This document shows, in pieces, positions 7,875 to 15,450 of a stretch of DNA of 64,000 nucleotides. Under the pieces are notes generated by a model. That model saw nothing but the letters and a program-made list of their open reading frames with translations, ran no database searches and was not told the origin of the DNA. The translations under genes were made by a program, and so were the position numbers. Each line of letters opens with the position of its first letter. Within the stretch, counting starts at the first letter, position 1. Origin of the DNA: Nodosilinea sp. E11 (GTDB taxonomy: Bacteria; Cyanobacteriota; Cyanobacteriia; Phormidesmidales; Phormidesmidaceae); contig NZ_CP136520.1 of assembly GCF_032813545.1 (NCBI RefSeq), positions 4,396,001 through 4,460,000 of the forward strand. Reading direction: 5' to 3'.

Positions 7875-8474
7875 ATGCAGCCTAAGTCACTGTCAAATGC
7901 TCCTGCCCTCAGGCTAGGAGCGCACCTTATGCGATCGCCATCCGGTGATGGCAGATCGACCCTTAAACCCATGCTCATGCGCTTAGAAACCGCTCTGGGC
8001 TGCGAGGGGTCGACGCAAAAAATGCTGCTGCTGTCTAAGCCAAAGCCCACCACGGCAAAGCCTAACGCTGAGGTCTGTGAATTAGAGGCTCAAACCATCA
8101 ACTTTGTGGTGGGCTACAGCGGTTCTACCAACAGCCAGGGGGCACTGGATATTGCCCTGTGGATGGCTCACCAAACTCGATTGGTTAGGCCCCAGAGGGT
8201 GGTAGTACATGTAGTGTATGTGGTCGATAAAACCCGACCTAAAACCATTGCCAATGCCGATCGCGTTCTCTGGCAGGCCCGCTGTTTGGCCAGCGAATGG
8301 CGTGGGTCGCTCAATGCTCACCTGCGCGTTGGTGAAGTCGCAACCGAACTCAGCCAGGTAGCCGAAGAACTGCAAGCCGAGGTGCTGCTAGTGGGCTGTC
8401 AAACGACCAATCATAGGCTGGTGAAACAGTTGGCCCATCAAACACCCTGCTCAGTCTTGGGATTACCCCAATAG
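7875..8474 (+). CDS. Universal stress protein family, degenerate ATP site
   Basis: The 199 residues have about 70 extra N-terminal residues and then a USP-like alpha/beta fold (INFVVGYSGSTNSQGALDIALWMA, LSQVAEELQAEVLLVGCQTTN, TPCSVLGLP). The G-x2-G-x9-G(S/T) nucleotide loop of ATP-binding USPs is missing: VGCQTTNHRLVKQLAH stands in its place. It is therefore probably a non-ATP-binding, regulatory USP. It is the first gene after riboswitch 2 and shares the MQPKS start with the ABC permease gene. The extra N-terminus has no recognised domain. Confidence 0.75.
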   Translation: MQPKSLSNAPALRLGAHLMRSPSGDGRSTLKPMLMRLETALGCEGSTQKMLLLSKPKPTTAKPNAEVCELEAQTINFVVGYSGSTNSQGALDIALWMAHQTRLVRPQRVVVHVVYVVDKTRPKTIANADRVLWQARCLASEWRGSLNAHLRVGEVATELSQVAEELQAEVLLVGCQTTNHRLVKQLAHQTPCSVLGLPQ

Positions 8475-8624
8475 GGTAAAGCCATAGCATTAAACTCACC
8501 CAACCCTCGATTCACTTAAGGGGTAGCTGTTGTAAGCCTAGATAGAGTTTCACAGTTCCGTATCGGTGAAAATCTATCCTCGGCTTGAGAAAAGTCCTAA
8601 ACCTGTCTATCAAGGAGCTTTCCC

Positions 8625-9140
8625 ATGGCTGATCAAAAAATTCTCGTTGCTCTCGATCAAACGTCGGCGTCTAATCTCGCCTTTGACTACGCTCTAAAGC
8701 TAGCTCAATCTAATCAGAGCCAAATCCGGTTGGTTTACTGTCTGACAGTAAACCCCTATGAAAATCTAGGAGCAATGATTGATGCTGGGGTTGGATTGCA
8801 CAGTTCTACTGAGGTGCAGCAGAAGGAAGAGGCCGCTCACCTACAGCGTGCTCAGGAGGCTCACATGTGGTTAGAACAACTGCGAATTGCGGCTTTAGAT
8901 TGCGGTATTGAAGCTGATTTTATCTGTGAAACTGCTGACCCCAGTAGGTTTATTTGCCAGGTGGCTGACGACTGGAATGCCGATCTAGTTGTGGTTGGCA
9001 ATAGCGGTAAAGAGGGGTTGAAGAAACTGATTTTGGGTAGTGTTAGTCAGTATGTGGCCAATCACGCCCCCTGCAAAGTTGTAGTGGTGCCCAGTGACCA
9101 CAGTTCAGAAGTTGAGTTTTCTACACACCTCATTTCTTGA
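8625..9140 (+). CDS. Universal stress protein (ATP-binding type)
   Basis: The 171-residue USP starts MADQKILVALDQTSASNLAFDYALKLA, the normal beta1-alpha1 entry, and ends with VVGNSGKEGLKKLILGSVSQYVANHAPCKVVVVP. The loop fits G-x2-G-x9-G-S exactly, so ATP binding is expected. It is preceded by AGGAG before ATG 8625 and lies 150 bases after the first USP gene and 76 before the antiporter gene, so co-transcription is likely. USPs often report ATP or c-di-AMP status to transporters; the partner here is probably the downstream antiporter. Confidence 0.85.
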   Translation: MADQKILVALDQTSASNLAFDYALKLAQSNQSQIRLVYCLTVNPYENLGAMIDAGVGLHSSTEVQQKEEAAHLQRAQEAHMWLEQLRIAALDCGIEADFICETADPSRFICQVADDWNADLVVVGNSGKEGLKKLILGSVSQYVANHAPCKVVVVPSDHSSEVEFSTHLIS

Positions 9141-9216
9141 CAGGTGATCACGGCAAGTCTGTAGAGCTATATCCATCACTGCTCGATATCAGTCCCAGCG
9201 ACGAAGGAGTCTCTCA

Positions 9217-11700
9217 ATGGAATCGATTCTAGGAATGCCTCTGCCAGTTGAAGATCCGATTTTGATCTTTGGCATTTGTATGGTGGTAATTTTGGCCACG
9301 CCGCTAATGTTTGAGCGGTTCAAACTACCGGGTCTGATTGGCCCAATTGTGGCTGGGGTAGTGCTAGGTAGCAGTGTGCTCAATGTCCTAGAGCGCGGCC
9401 AAGCCATTGAGCTATTGGGCAATGTAGGATTGCTCTACATCATGTTTTTGTCGGGGCTAGAGATCAACATGTCTCAGTTTCGTAAAAACCGCGATCGCAG
9501 CTTTGTTTTTGGCGTCATTACCTTCACCATTCCCCAGTTTGCCGGGATGTTGATCTTTCACTACCTGCTGGGTTTTGATTGGATTGCGGCAATTTTGATT
9601 GCCAGTATGTTTGCCTCCCATACCCTGGTGCCCTACCCGATCATCAGCCGCCTGGGGATTATGAAAAACGACGCGGTGGTGACCACCGTGGGCGGTACCA
9701 TTCTCACCGACACGGTAGCCCTGCTGGTGCTAGTGGTGGTAGCCCGTGCCTTTGAGGGCGAGCTGACCACCATGTTTTGGGTCTCGTTGGCGTTGGCCAT
9801 GGCGATCTATGTCGCTGCGGTACTCTATCTGCTGCCGCCCTTGGCCCGCTGGTTTTTTCGCAATGTGGAGGATGGTGGCAAGAGCGAGTTTGTGTTTGTG
9901 CTGGCGGTGGTGTTTATTGGCGCTTACCTGGCCCGTGCGGTGGGCACCGAAGCAATTTTAGGGGCGTTCTTGGTGGGGCTTACCCTTAACCGGTTGATTC
10001 CTGAACGCAGTCGGTTAATGACCCGCATTCAGTTCTTTGGCGAAGCGTTTATCATTCCGTTCTTTTTGATTTTCATTGGCCTGCTGGTGGATGTGTCGGT
10101 ACTGTTTAGCAGTCTCACCGCCTGGATTGTCATGATCTCAATGCTGTCCACCAACGTGATCACCAAGTTTATCGCCGCCGGGGTGACGCGGCGGATTTAC
10201 AACTACACTCCCGCCGAGGGCTGGGTGATGTTTGGGCTCTCCACCTGTGAGGCCGCCGCCACCCTGGCTGCCACCCTGGTGGGCTACGAGCTGGGCATCA
10301 TCGGCGACGATGTGCTCAATGGCGTGGTGCTGATGATCTTTGCCACCTGCATTCTCGGCCCCTCGGTGGTCGATCGCTTTGGTCGCCAGGTGGCCCGCCA
10401 GCAAGACGATCAGCAGTACGAACCGCGCCAGGCCCCCCAGCGCATTCTGGTGCCCCTGGCCAACCCCTCCACCAGCGAGGCTCTGGTGAATATTGCCGCT
10501 CTGCTGCGCGACAACAAATCTGAAGAGACCATCTACCCTCTGACGGTAATTGCTGAGGAAACCGAGGCGGAAGACACCGAGAGCAGCGTCGCCGCCGCCG
10601 AGCGTCTGCTGGCCCACGCGGTGGTGCATGCTGTCGAGCTAGATTTGCCTGTGAACCCGGTAACTCGGGTGGCCCGCAACCCCGCCTCGGGCGTGGTGGA
10701 AGCCGCCATGGAGCGTCGCATTAGCGACATTGTGATCGGCTGGAACGGTACCCGATCGGCCCAGCAGCGGATTTTTGGCTCAGTGATTGACCAGACGCTA
10801 GAGCAGGCCCCTCAGCAGGTGTGGGTGTGCAGGCTCAACCACCCGGTCAACACCTTTCAGCGAATGGTGGTGGTGCTGCCGCCGGTGATTGACCACAATC
10901 CGGGGTTTTACGAGGGGGTGCGATCGCTCAAGCACCTGGCCTACCAACTGGGGGCCTCGCTACAAATACTGGTGGTTCAGGACGGGGCCGAACCCTACCG
11001 CCAGCACTTTAACGATGTGCCCATTGACGTCACTGCCGGGTTTATGGAGGTGGCCAACTGGGATGATGTCCGCTCTACCCTAAAAGAGGCTGCCAAGGAT
11101 CAAGATTTGATCGTGCTGATGAGCGCCCGCGAGGGTACTGTGGCCTACGAGCGCGCCCTAGAGCACCTGCCCCAGATGTTAGCCGACTTGCAGCTCAGCT
11201 TTTTGGTGCTCTACCCCTCCGAAAAAGATGCCCAGTACTTTGGCGCAGCTCAGCCGTTAACCCTGGGTAATCTGCTCTCCCGGGAGCGGGTGTTGCTCGA
11301 TCTCACCACTACCTCCTACGAAGAAACCGTCGATGCCCTGCTCAGTACCGTGATTGATCGCGATGACCCGCGCCACCGCAACGTACTCAAGGCCTTGGCC
11401 TTTGATGATGTGGGCTACGCCAGCGAGGTGCTGCCGGGGGTAATTATCTCCCACGCTCGGGTGCCCAAGCTGAAGGGCACACGCCTGTGCCTGGGGGTGC
11501 ATCGTCGGGGCATGCAGCGGGCTGACCAGCCGATTCATGTGGTGGTGCTGTTGCTGACCCCGGCCCAGGGCACTACCCAAGACCACCTGGCCCAGCTGGC
11601 TTCTGTGGCCCAGTACTTTAGCCAGGGCGATGTGCGAGAAAAGCTGATGGCCTGCTCCACGGTTGATCAGCTTCAGGGTTGGTTAGAGCCCGTGATCTAG
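9217..11700 (+). CDS. CPA2 cation:proton antiporter fused to USP-like and PTS-EIIA-like domains
   Basis: The 827-residue protein has 11-12 membrane helices in the first ~390 residues with the Na+/H+ exchanger fold (LIGPIVAGVVLG, GTILTDTVALLVL, GTEAILGAFLVGLTLNR). Two cytosolic USP-like segments follow. The first ends VIGWNGTRSAQQRIFGSVIDQ (about 506-526), which matches the ATP loop G-x2-G-x9-G-S. Residues about 680-825 look like a PTS EIIA type-2 domain with a candidate active histidine in VIISHARVPKLKG. It should exchange Na+ or K+ for H+, gated by cytosolic ligands. Its position behind a c-di-AMP riboswitch and two USP genes supports an ion or osmotic role. Confidence 0.85.
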   Translation: MESILGMPLPVEDPILIFGICMVVILATPLMFERFKLPGLIGPIVAGVVLGSSVLNVLERGQAIELLGNVGLLYIMFLSGLEINMSQFRKNRDRSFVFGVITFTIPQFAGMLIFHYLLGFDWIAAILIASMFASHTLVPYPIISRLGIMKNDAVVTTVGGTILTDTVALLVLVVVARAFEGELTTMFWVSLALAMAIYVAAVLYLLPPLARWFFRNVEDGGKSEFVFVLAVVFIGAYLARAVGTEAILGAFLVGLTLNRLIPERSRLMTRIQFFGEAFIIPFFLIFIGLLVDVSVLFSSLTAWIVMISMLSTNVITKFIAAGVTRRIYNYTPAEGWVMFGLSTCEAAATLAATLVGYELGIIGDDVLNGVVLMIFATCILGPSVVDRFGRQVARQQDDQQYEPRQAPQRILVPLANPSTSEALVNIAALLRDNKSEETIYPLTVIAEETEAEDTESSVAAAERLLAHAVVHAVELDLPVNPVTRVARNPASGVVEAAMERRISDIVIGWNGTRSAQQRIFGSVIDQTLEQAPQQVWVCRLNHPVNTFQRMVVVLPPVIDHNPGFYEGVRSLKHLAYQLGASLQILVVQDGAEPYRQHFNDVPIDVTAGFMEVANWDDVRSTLKEAAKDQDLIVLMSAREGTVAYERALEHLPQMLADLQLSFLVLYPSEKDAQYFGAAQPLTLGNLLSRERVLLDLTTTSYEETVDALLSTVIDRDDPRHRNVLKALAFDDVGYASEVLPGVIISHARVPKLKGTRLCLGVHRRGMQRADQPIHVVVLLLTPAQGTTQDHLAQLASVAQYFSQGDVREKLMACSTVDQLQGWLEPVI

Positions 11701-11719
11701 GGGCTGGGGTGACCGGTTT

Positions 11720-12115
11720 CTAAAGAGACTCCACGACTAGCTCTAGATAGCCGGTTTGGGGATCGCTCTGGCGGTCGAGGCGCAGGTGGGGTAGATCGGC
11801 GATCGCAATCTCCGCCGTTGTGCGAATCAGGCACCCTGGCATAATATGACCGCCGTAAACCCGCCCCTGGGCATCGGCTACGGCCCCATGCAGGTGCATG
11901 CCGTGGCGCGACAGCGTACCGCTGAGGGCAATCAACTCCAGCGGTCTGTCGATTACTGTGGCTTCGCTCACCGCCGCAAAGCGGAGGGAGGCCTGGGTAA
12001 AGCTGCCTAGGCCTGTTAGCACGATCCCCGCTTCAAGCGCCTGAGCTTGGGCAAAGGTTTGCAGGGCTTGCTTGAGGTCTTCACCAGGGGTGAGGCGGAG
12101 GCAGTAGGTTTGCAT
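11720..12115 (-). CDS. PPC/DUF296 domain protein
   Basis: The 131 residues form a single PPC domain: YCLRLTPGEDLKQALQTFA, AGIVLTGLGSFTQASLRFA, LSGTLSRHGMHLHGAVADAQGRVYGGHI. Free-standing PPC proteins in bacteria are trimeric; their substrate is unknown, although the fold resembles DNA-binding AT-hook partners in plants. A longer frame begins at 12238, but that extension is made of an intergenic repeat, so ATG at 12115 is used. The gene faces the antiporter gene with a 19-base gap. Confidence 0.8.
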   Translation of the reverse strand: MQTYCLRLTPGEDLKQALQTFAQAQALEAGIVLTGLGSFTQASLRFAAVSEATVIDRPLELIALSGTLSRHGMHLHGAVADAQGRVYGGHIMPGCLIRTTAEIAIADLPHLRLDRQSDPQTGYLELVVESL

Positions 12116-12148
12116 GGGGGAGGGGATGACTAAAGGGATGAATGAGTG

Positions 12149-12252
12149 ATACCAAATCCGAATGGTATAACCCCGATTCCCAAAGGGCCAAACCGTAGGG
12201 GCGCATGCCATGCGCCCTGCTAAACCGGGGATACCCAAACAGGATTCAGTAT
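12149..12252. repeat. Palindromic intergenic repeat with ATACCAAATCC-type ends
   Basis: The left end ATACCAAATCCGAAT pairs imperfectly with the right end (reverse complement ATACTGAATCC). The centre has GTAGGGGCGCATGCCATGC, a palindrome typical of cyanobacterial repeats. Related elements lie at 39121-39223 and 44611-44742. Confidence 0.65.
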
Positions 12253-12284
12253 GAGAGTAACGCCATCAACACACTAAACCCGAG

Positions 12285-14009
12285 CTAGGCCGACGCTTCA
12301 TCCCCAGGGGCTGGCTGAGCTTGAAAGGCTGGGCACATGCCTTCGGGGCTGACCTGAAGCCCGTAGAGGGGGGAATCGGTGCTACGGCAGCGCCCCTCTC
12401 GCTGATAGCGGCAGGTTTGACAGCTGGGAGTTTGCCAAGGGGTATCGCTGTTGGCAACCGTACGCAGCAGGTCGCGTTGGGTGAGACCTTTGATCACGAG
12501 ATCATTGCCTTGCCAGCGGGCTTGGATCAGGCCGGTATCGGCTAAGGCCGTCCAGCGAGGGTCGGTAGTGAGATCTTCGGGCAACAGCAGCAGTACGCTG
12601 TCGTCAACCTGGGTAATTTCGCCCTCAAAGACAGGGTCAGGGGCAGCAGGCTGAATGAAGCGATCGCCGATCGGAAACTCCACCTCGTTACCGACAGAGG
12701 GCAGGTGCAGCTGGTAACGGGTTTGCAATTCTTCTAACCCGGCCAGGTCGGCCAGGTGGGCGGGCTTTCCGTGGATAAAGGCCACGTGCTGGGGTCTGAG
12801 GTTGTGAATTAGCTGGGTGGTGCCGACGCGATCGCTGTGGGTCGTGAGCTGGTAGGTGTCAAGCTGTACTCGCTCGGTCTCTAGCTCAGGGCCGAGGCTT
12901 TGTAACCAGCCCAGAGTTGGGTCCGCGTTCGTACTGGGGGTGCCCAATACGGTATCGGCCAGGTTGCCTGCAAAAGAATCGGGGAGTAGCACCGTCCAGG
13001 GTAGAGAGGAGGTGCGGCAGTGCTCGCTGAGATCGGCTTCGCGATGGGCAATCAGAATGCAGGGGCGTTCACGATGGGTCTCTGCCGAAGACTCGTCCTC
13101 GGCAGAGACACCGTCCCCCAGTCGCCGCACCCGAGGCAGAATGCGTTCGTCCCAGAAGAGGGGTTGATGCCGGGCAAAGTTTTGGACGCTGCTCGGAAAC
13201 TCAGTCATGAGTTCGAGATACAAATCGCAGCCCGCCGCTACGGTTTCATCTACCCGAACGGTCAGATCTTGGCCGGTAAACTGGTAGTGACTGCGCAACA
13301 ACATCACTAGTTCTTGACCAATGCCCAGGGTGGGAGTAGGCAACAGCACCGATCGCCCCTGCTGCACCAGATGGTGGAGGGTGCTGGCAAGCAAATTTTC
13401 CTGCTGCCGCCGATGGGGATGGCGGGCAGTGCCAGCGCTGCCTTCAATGATCAATACGTCGGGTTTCAAGCCCCGTAGTGCCTCTAGGGGGAGACCGTCT
13501 ACCAGGCGCGAGTTCGACATGAAAAAATCACCCGTGAAAAACACGGTATAGGGCCGTTGGGGGCCGTGGTAGGTAAAGAGCGCACAGGCGGCCCCCGGCA
13601 AGTGCCCAGCGGGCCAAATCTGCACCGTTAGATCGTCAGCCAGGCTAATTGGGGTCTGCCAGGGTAAGGCTTGGCACAGGTGGGGGGGCACCTCTGCCCC
13701 TGGCCAGTTGAGGGGCAAAAGCTGGGCTGTGACTTCGCTGCCGTAGATCGGCACCTGGGGAAAGGCTTGGCTAAAGGACCACACTCCCCGGGCGTGGTCG
13801 CTATGGGCATGGCTGCAAAACAGCAGGTCGGCGGTAGCAATGCGATCGCGGGCGCGTTCTAAGGCCGCCAGATCGCGCAGGCCGCAGTCGAGCACAATGC
13901 GCCGTGGCCCCATGCGCAACTCAAGGCACAGACCTTCTTGGCCATGACCGGCACCAAACGGAAAGCAGACCAGATTACTCACGGGATGGCGAACTAGCGG
14001 CAGCGGCAA
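12285..14009 (-). CDS. MBL-fold metallo-hydrolase with beta-CASP-like region and a C-terminal four-Cys cluster
   Basis: The 574-residue protein has the metallo-beta-lactamase motif SHAHSDHARG (about 66-75), a second metal ligand in WPAGHLPGAACAL, FFTGDF, and a C-terminal TTHSDR plus VAFIHGKPAHL block like RNA-processing MBL/beta-CASP enzymes. The tail has Cys at about 530, 533, 541 and 559 (CxxC-x7-C-x17-C), a possible zinc or iron-sulfur site not usual in this family. It may act on RNA or nucleotides; the substrate is inferred only from fold. Confidence 0.8.
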   Translation of the reverse strand: MPLPLVRHPVSNLVCFPFGAGHGQEGLCLELRMGPRRIVLDCGLRDLAALERARDRIATADLLFCSHAHSDHARGVWSFSQAFPQVPIYGSEVTAQLLPLNWPGAEVPPHLCQALPWQTPISLADDLTVQIWPAGHLPGAACALFTYHGPQRPYTVFFTGDFFMSNSRLVDGLPLEALRGLKPDVLIIEGSAGTARHPHRRQQENLLASTLHHLVQQGRSVLLPTPTLGIGQELVMLLRSHYQFTGQDLTVRVDETVAAGCDLYLELMTEFPSSVQNFARHQPLFWDERILPRVRRLGDGVSAEDESSAETHRERPCILIAHREADLSEHCRTSSLPWTVLLPDSFAGNLADTVLGTPSTNADPTLGWLQSLGPELETERVQLDTYQLTTHSDRVGTTQLIHNLRPQHVAFIHGKPAHLADLAGLEELQTRYQLHLPSVGNEVEFPIGDRFIQPAAPDPVFEGEITQVDDSVLLLLPEDLTTDPRWTALADTGLIQARWQGNDLVIKGLTQRDLLRTVANSDTPWQTPSCQTCRYQREGRCRSTDSPLYGLQVSPEGMCPAFQAQPAPGDEASA

Positions 14010-14050
14010 TGTCTAAGGCCGATCAACAGGGCCAACAGGCTGAGCTAACC

Positions 14051-14173
14051 TCAGTGAGCCGAACCGTTGCCGTGGTAGTCGTCGCTGTCGTAAAAGCCGT
14101 TCTTGGTGCCAAAGAATAGGGTGGCTACCACAAACAATCCGGTGAGCACAGCCAGTACGAGTTTGATATCCAT
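14051..14173 (-). CDS. Small single-span membrane protein, 40 residues
   Basis: On the minus strand ATG at 14173 opens a 40-residue frame ending at TGA 14051. Residues 3-22 (IKLVLAVLTGLFVVATLFFG) are one membrane helix, and the tail NGFYDSDDYHGNGSAH is acidic and Gly/His-rich. Size, codon use and the helix-plus-acidic-tail layout resemble small thylakoid subunits, but I do not recognise a known Psb, Pet or Ndh subunit. It lies between the MBL gene (same strand) and the divergent glycosylase gene. No good Shine-Dalgarno precedes it. Confidence 0.65.
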   Translation of the reverse strand: MDIKLVLAVLTGLFVVATLFFGTKNGFYDSDDYHGNGSAH

Positions 14174-14217
14174 AGGAGCAATCGGAATAATAAAAGAATG
14201 TTAACGGAGCGTTAGCT

Positions 14218-14871
14218 GTGAGTCATCTTAGCAAGCCTGCCCCGGAGGACACTATAAAGCTTTGTAATCAGCCAACACCTATTGGCCCGGCCTGGCTGGG
14301 GCGATCGTCTTTAGAAGTTGCCCCGGATTTGCTGGGCTGTCGTCTAGTGCGGCGCTGGGCCGATGGCCGTCAGCTCAGCGCCACCATTGTCGAAATCGAA
14401 GCCTATACCGAGGGCGACCCGGCCTGCCATGCCTACCGGCGCGAAACCCCGCGCAATCGGGTAATGTTTGGCCCCCCCGGCTATAGCTACGTGTATCTGA
14501 TCTACGGCATTTACCACTGTTTTAACGTGGTGACCGATCGCGATCGCACCCCCAGCGCCGTCCTCATCCGTGCTGTAGAACTCGATACCGTTCCCCCCTG
14601 GCTGGTGGGCTACCGAGCGGAGAAAACCACTCGCTGGGGCGCTGGCCCCGGCAAACTCTGTTTACTGATGGGCATTGATCGCACCCTTACCGACCAACCC
14701 CTCAACCCCGACGCTGGCCTCTGGCTAGAGCCTCGAGATTCTACCTGGCAACAGCGGGTGACCGCCGGGGAAGTCGCCTTCACCCAAACCACTCGCATTG
14801 GCCTCACCCAGGGGGCTGATCTGCCCTGGCGCTGGTATGTCACTGGGTCAAAGGCGGTATCAAAGCGTTAG
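14218..14871 (+). CDS. DNA-3-methyladenine glycosylase (AAG/MPG family)
   Basis: The 217 residues match the AAG fold: LAPDLLGCRL-type entry (EVAPDLLGCRLVRRW), TIVEIEAYTEGDPACHAYR with the catalytic glutamate, FGPPGYSYVYLIYGIYHCFNVVT, and AVLIRAVEL. The enzyme removes alkylated purines in base excision repair. The start is GTG at 14218; no in-frame ATG occurs before the conserved region. Length is normal. It is monocistronic by appearance. Confidence 0.9.
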   Translation: MSHLSKPAPEDTIKLCNQPTPIGPAWLGRSSLEVAPDLLGCRLVRRWADGRQLSATIVEIEAYTEGDPACHAYRRETPRNRVMFGPPGYSYVYLIYGIYHCFNVVTDRDRTPSAVLIRAVELDTVPPWLVGYRAEKTTRWGAGPGKLCLLMGIDRTLTDQPLNPDAGLWLEPRDSTWQQRVTAGEVAFTQTTRIGLTQGADLPWRWYVTGSKAVSKR

Positions 14872-14897
14872 ACGCTGGCCTGGGAGACACCGTCAAG

Positions 14898-15128
14898 CTA
14901 GGGCGATATGGGAATCGTGATCACCCCGCCACCCGCGCTACCCGCGCTACCCGCGCGATCGACTAGGCGCTCTAGGGCGTCAGCCTGGCGCTCTAACTGC
15001 TGGGTTTGCTTATGCATCTCTTCTATCTGCCGAGTTTGCGACAGGGCTCTACTGGTGTCGGGAGTAAAAAACTCGCAGCCTGACAGTAACAGGCTGCACA
15101 ACAACGCCAAAGTTAGCAAAATACGCAT
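14898..15128 (-). CDS. Small putative lipoprotein with coiled coil
   Basis: The 76 residues start with a lipoprotein signal MRILLTLALLCSLLLSGC with the lipobox Cys at residue 18. A helical segment follows (about 30-60, SQTRQIEEMHKQTQQLERQADALERLV) with heptad spacing, then a Gly/Ser/Ala linker and IPISP. No family recognised; likely a periplasmic or thylakoid-lumen anchored helix. The gene converges with the glycosylase gene. The GSAGSAGGG linker is encoded by a small in-frame repeat of CGCTACCCG units on the plus strand. Confidence 0.65.
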   Translation of the reverse strand: MRILLTLALLCSLLLSGCEFFTPDTSRALSQTRQIEEMHKQTQQLERQADALERLVDRAGSAGSAGGGVITIPISP

Positions 15129-15450
15129 CGGTTTAAATCCCCTTAAATCACTTGGCTAAGGCACCTAGTCAAGCCCATGGGAGAGCCAGAAACCACTGCA
15201 TTTGGCGCTGAGTCGAGAGTTACAGGCAGTGTGCTAGACAATCTGGGCGCTAGAGACTCTGGGCCAATGGGGCGAGTCCCCTCTTTAGGTTGGGGTTGCC
15301 AAAGCCGAACTGAAATCTATCCTGGGGGCAGTCCTGACCTGGGGCCTAGCCTAGGGTCAGCTTAGGCGGTGGGGTTAAGGGCAGGAGGGGCTTCAGCCAC
15401 CGTAGGGTGGGCACTGCCCACCATTAAGAAGAACGTTTTCCAGCAGTCGC
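15129..15450 (+). other. Intergenic stretch with one GTAGGGTGGGCACTGCCC repeat arm
   Basis: No gene recognised. The repeat arm at 15402-15423 is the same sequence that forms the ends of the element at 4623-4766, here as a single hairpin-like unit close to the end of the GNAT gene, where it may act as a bidirectional terminator. Confidence 0.55.
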
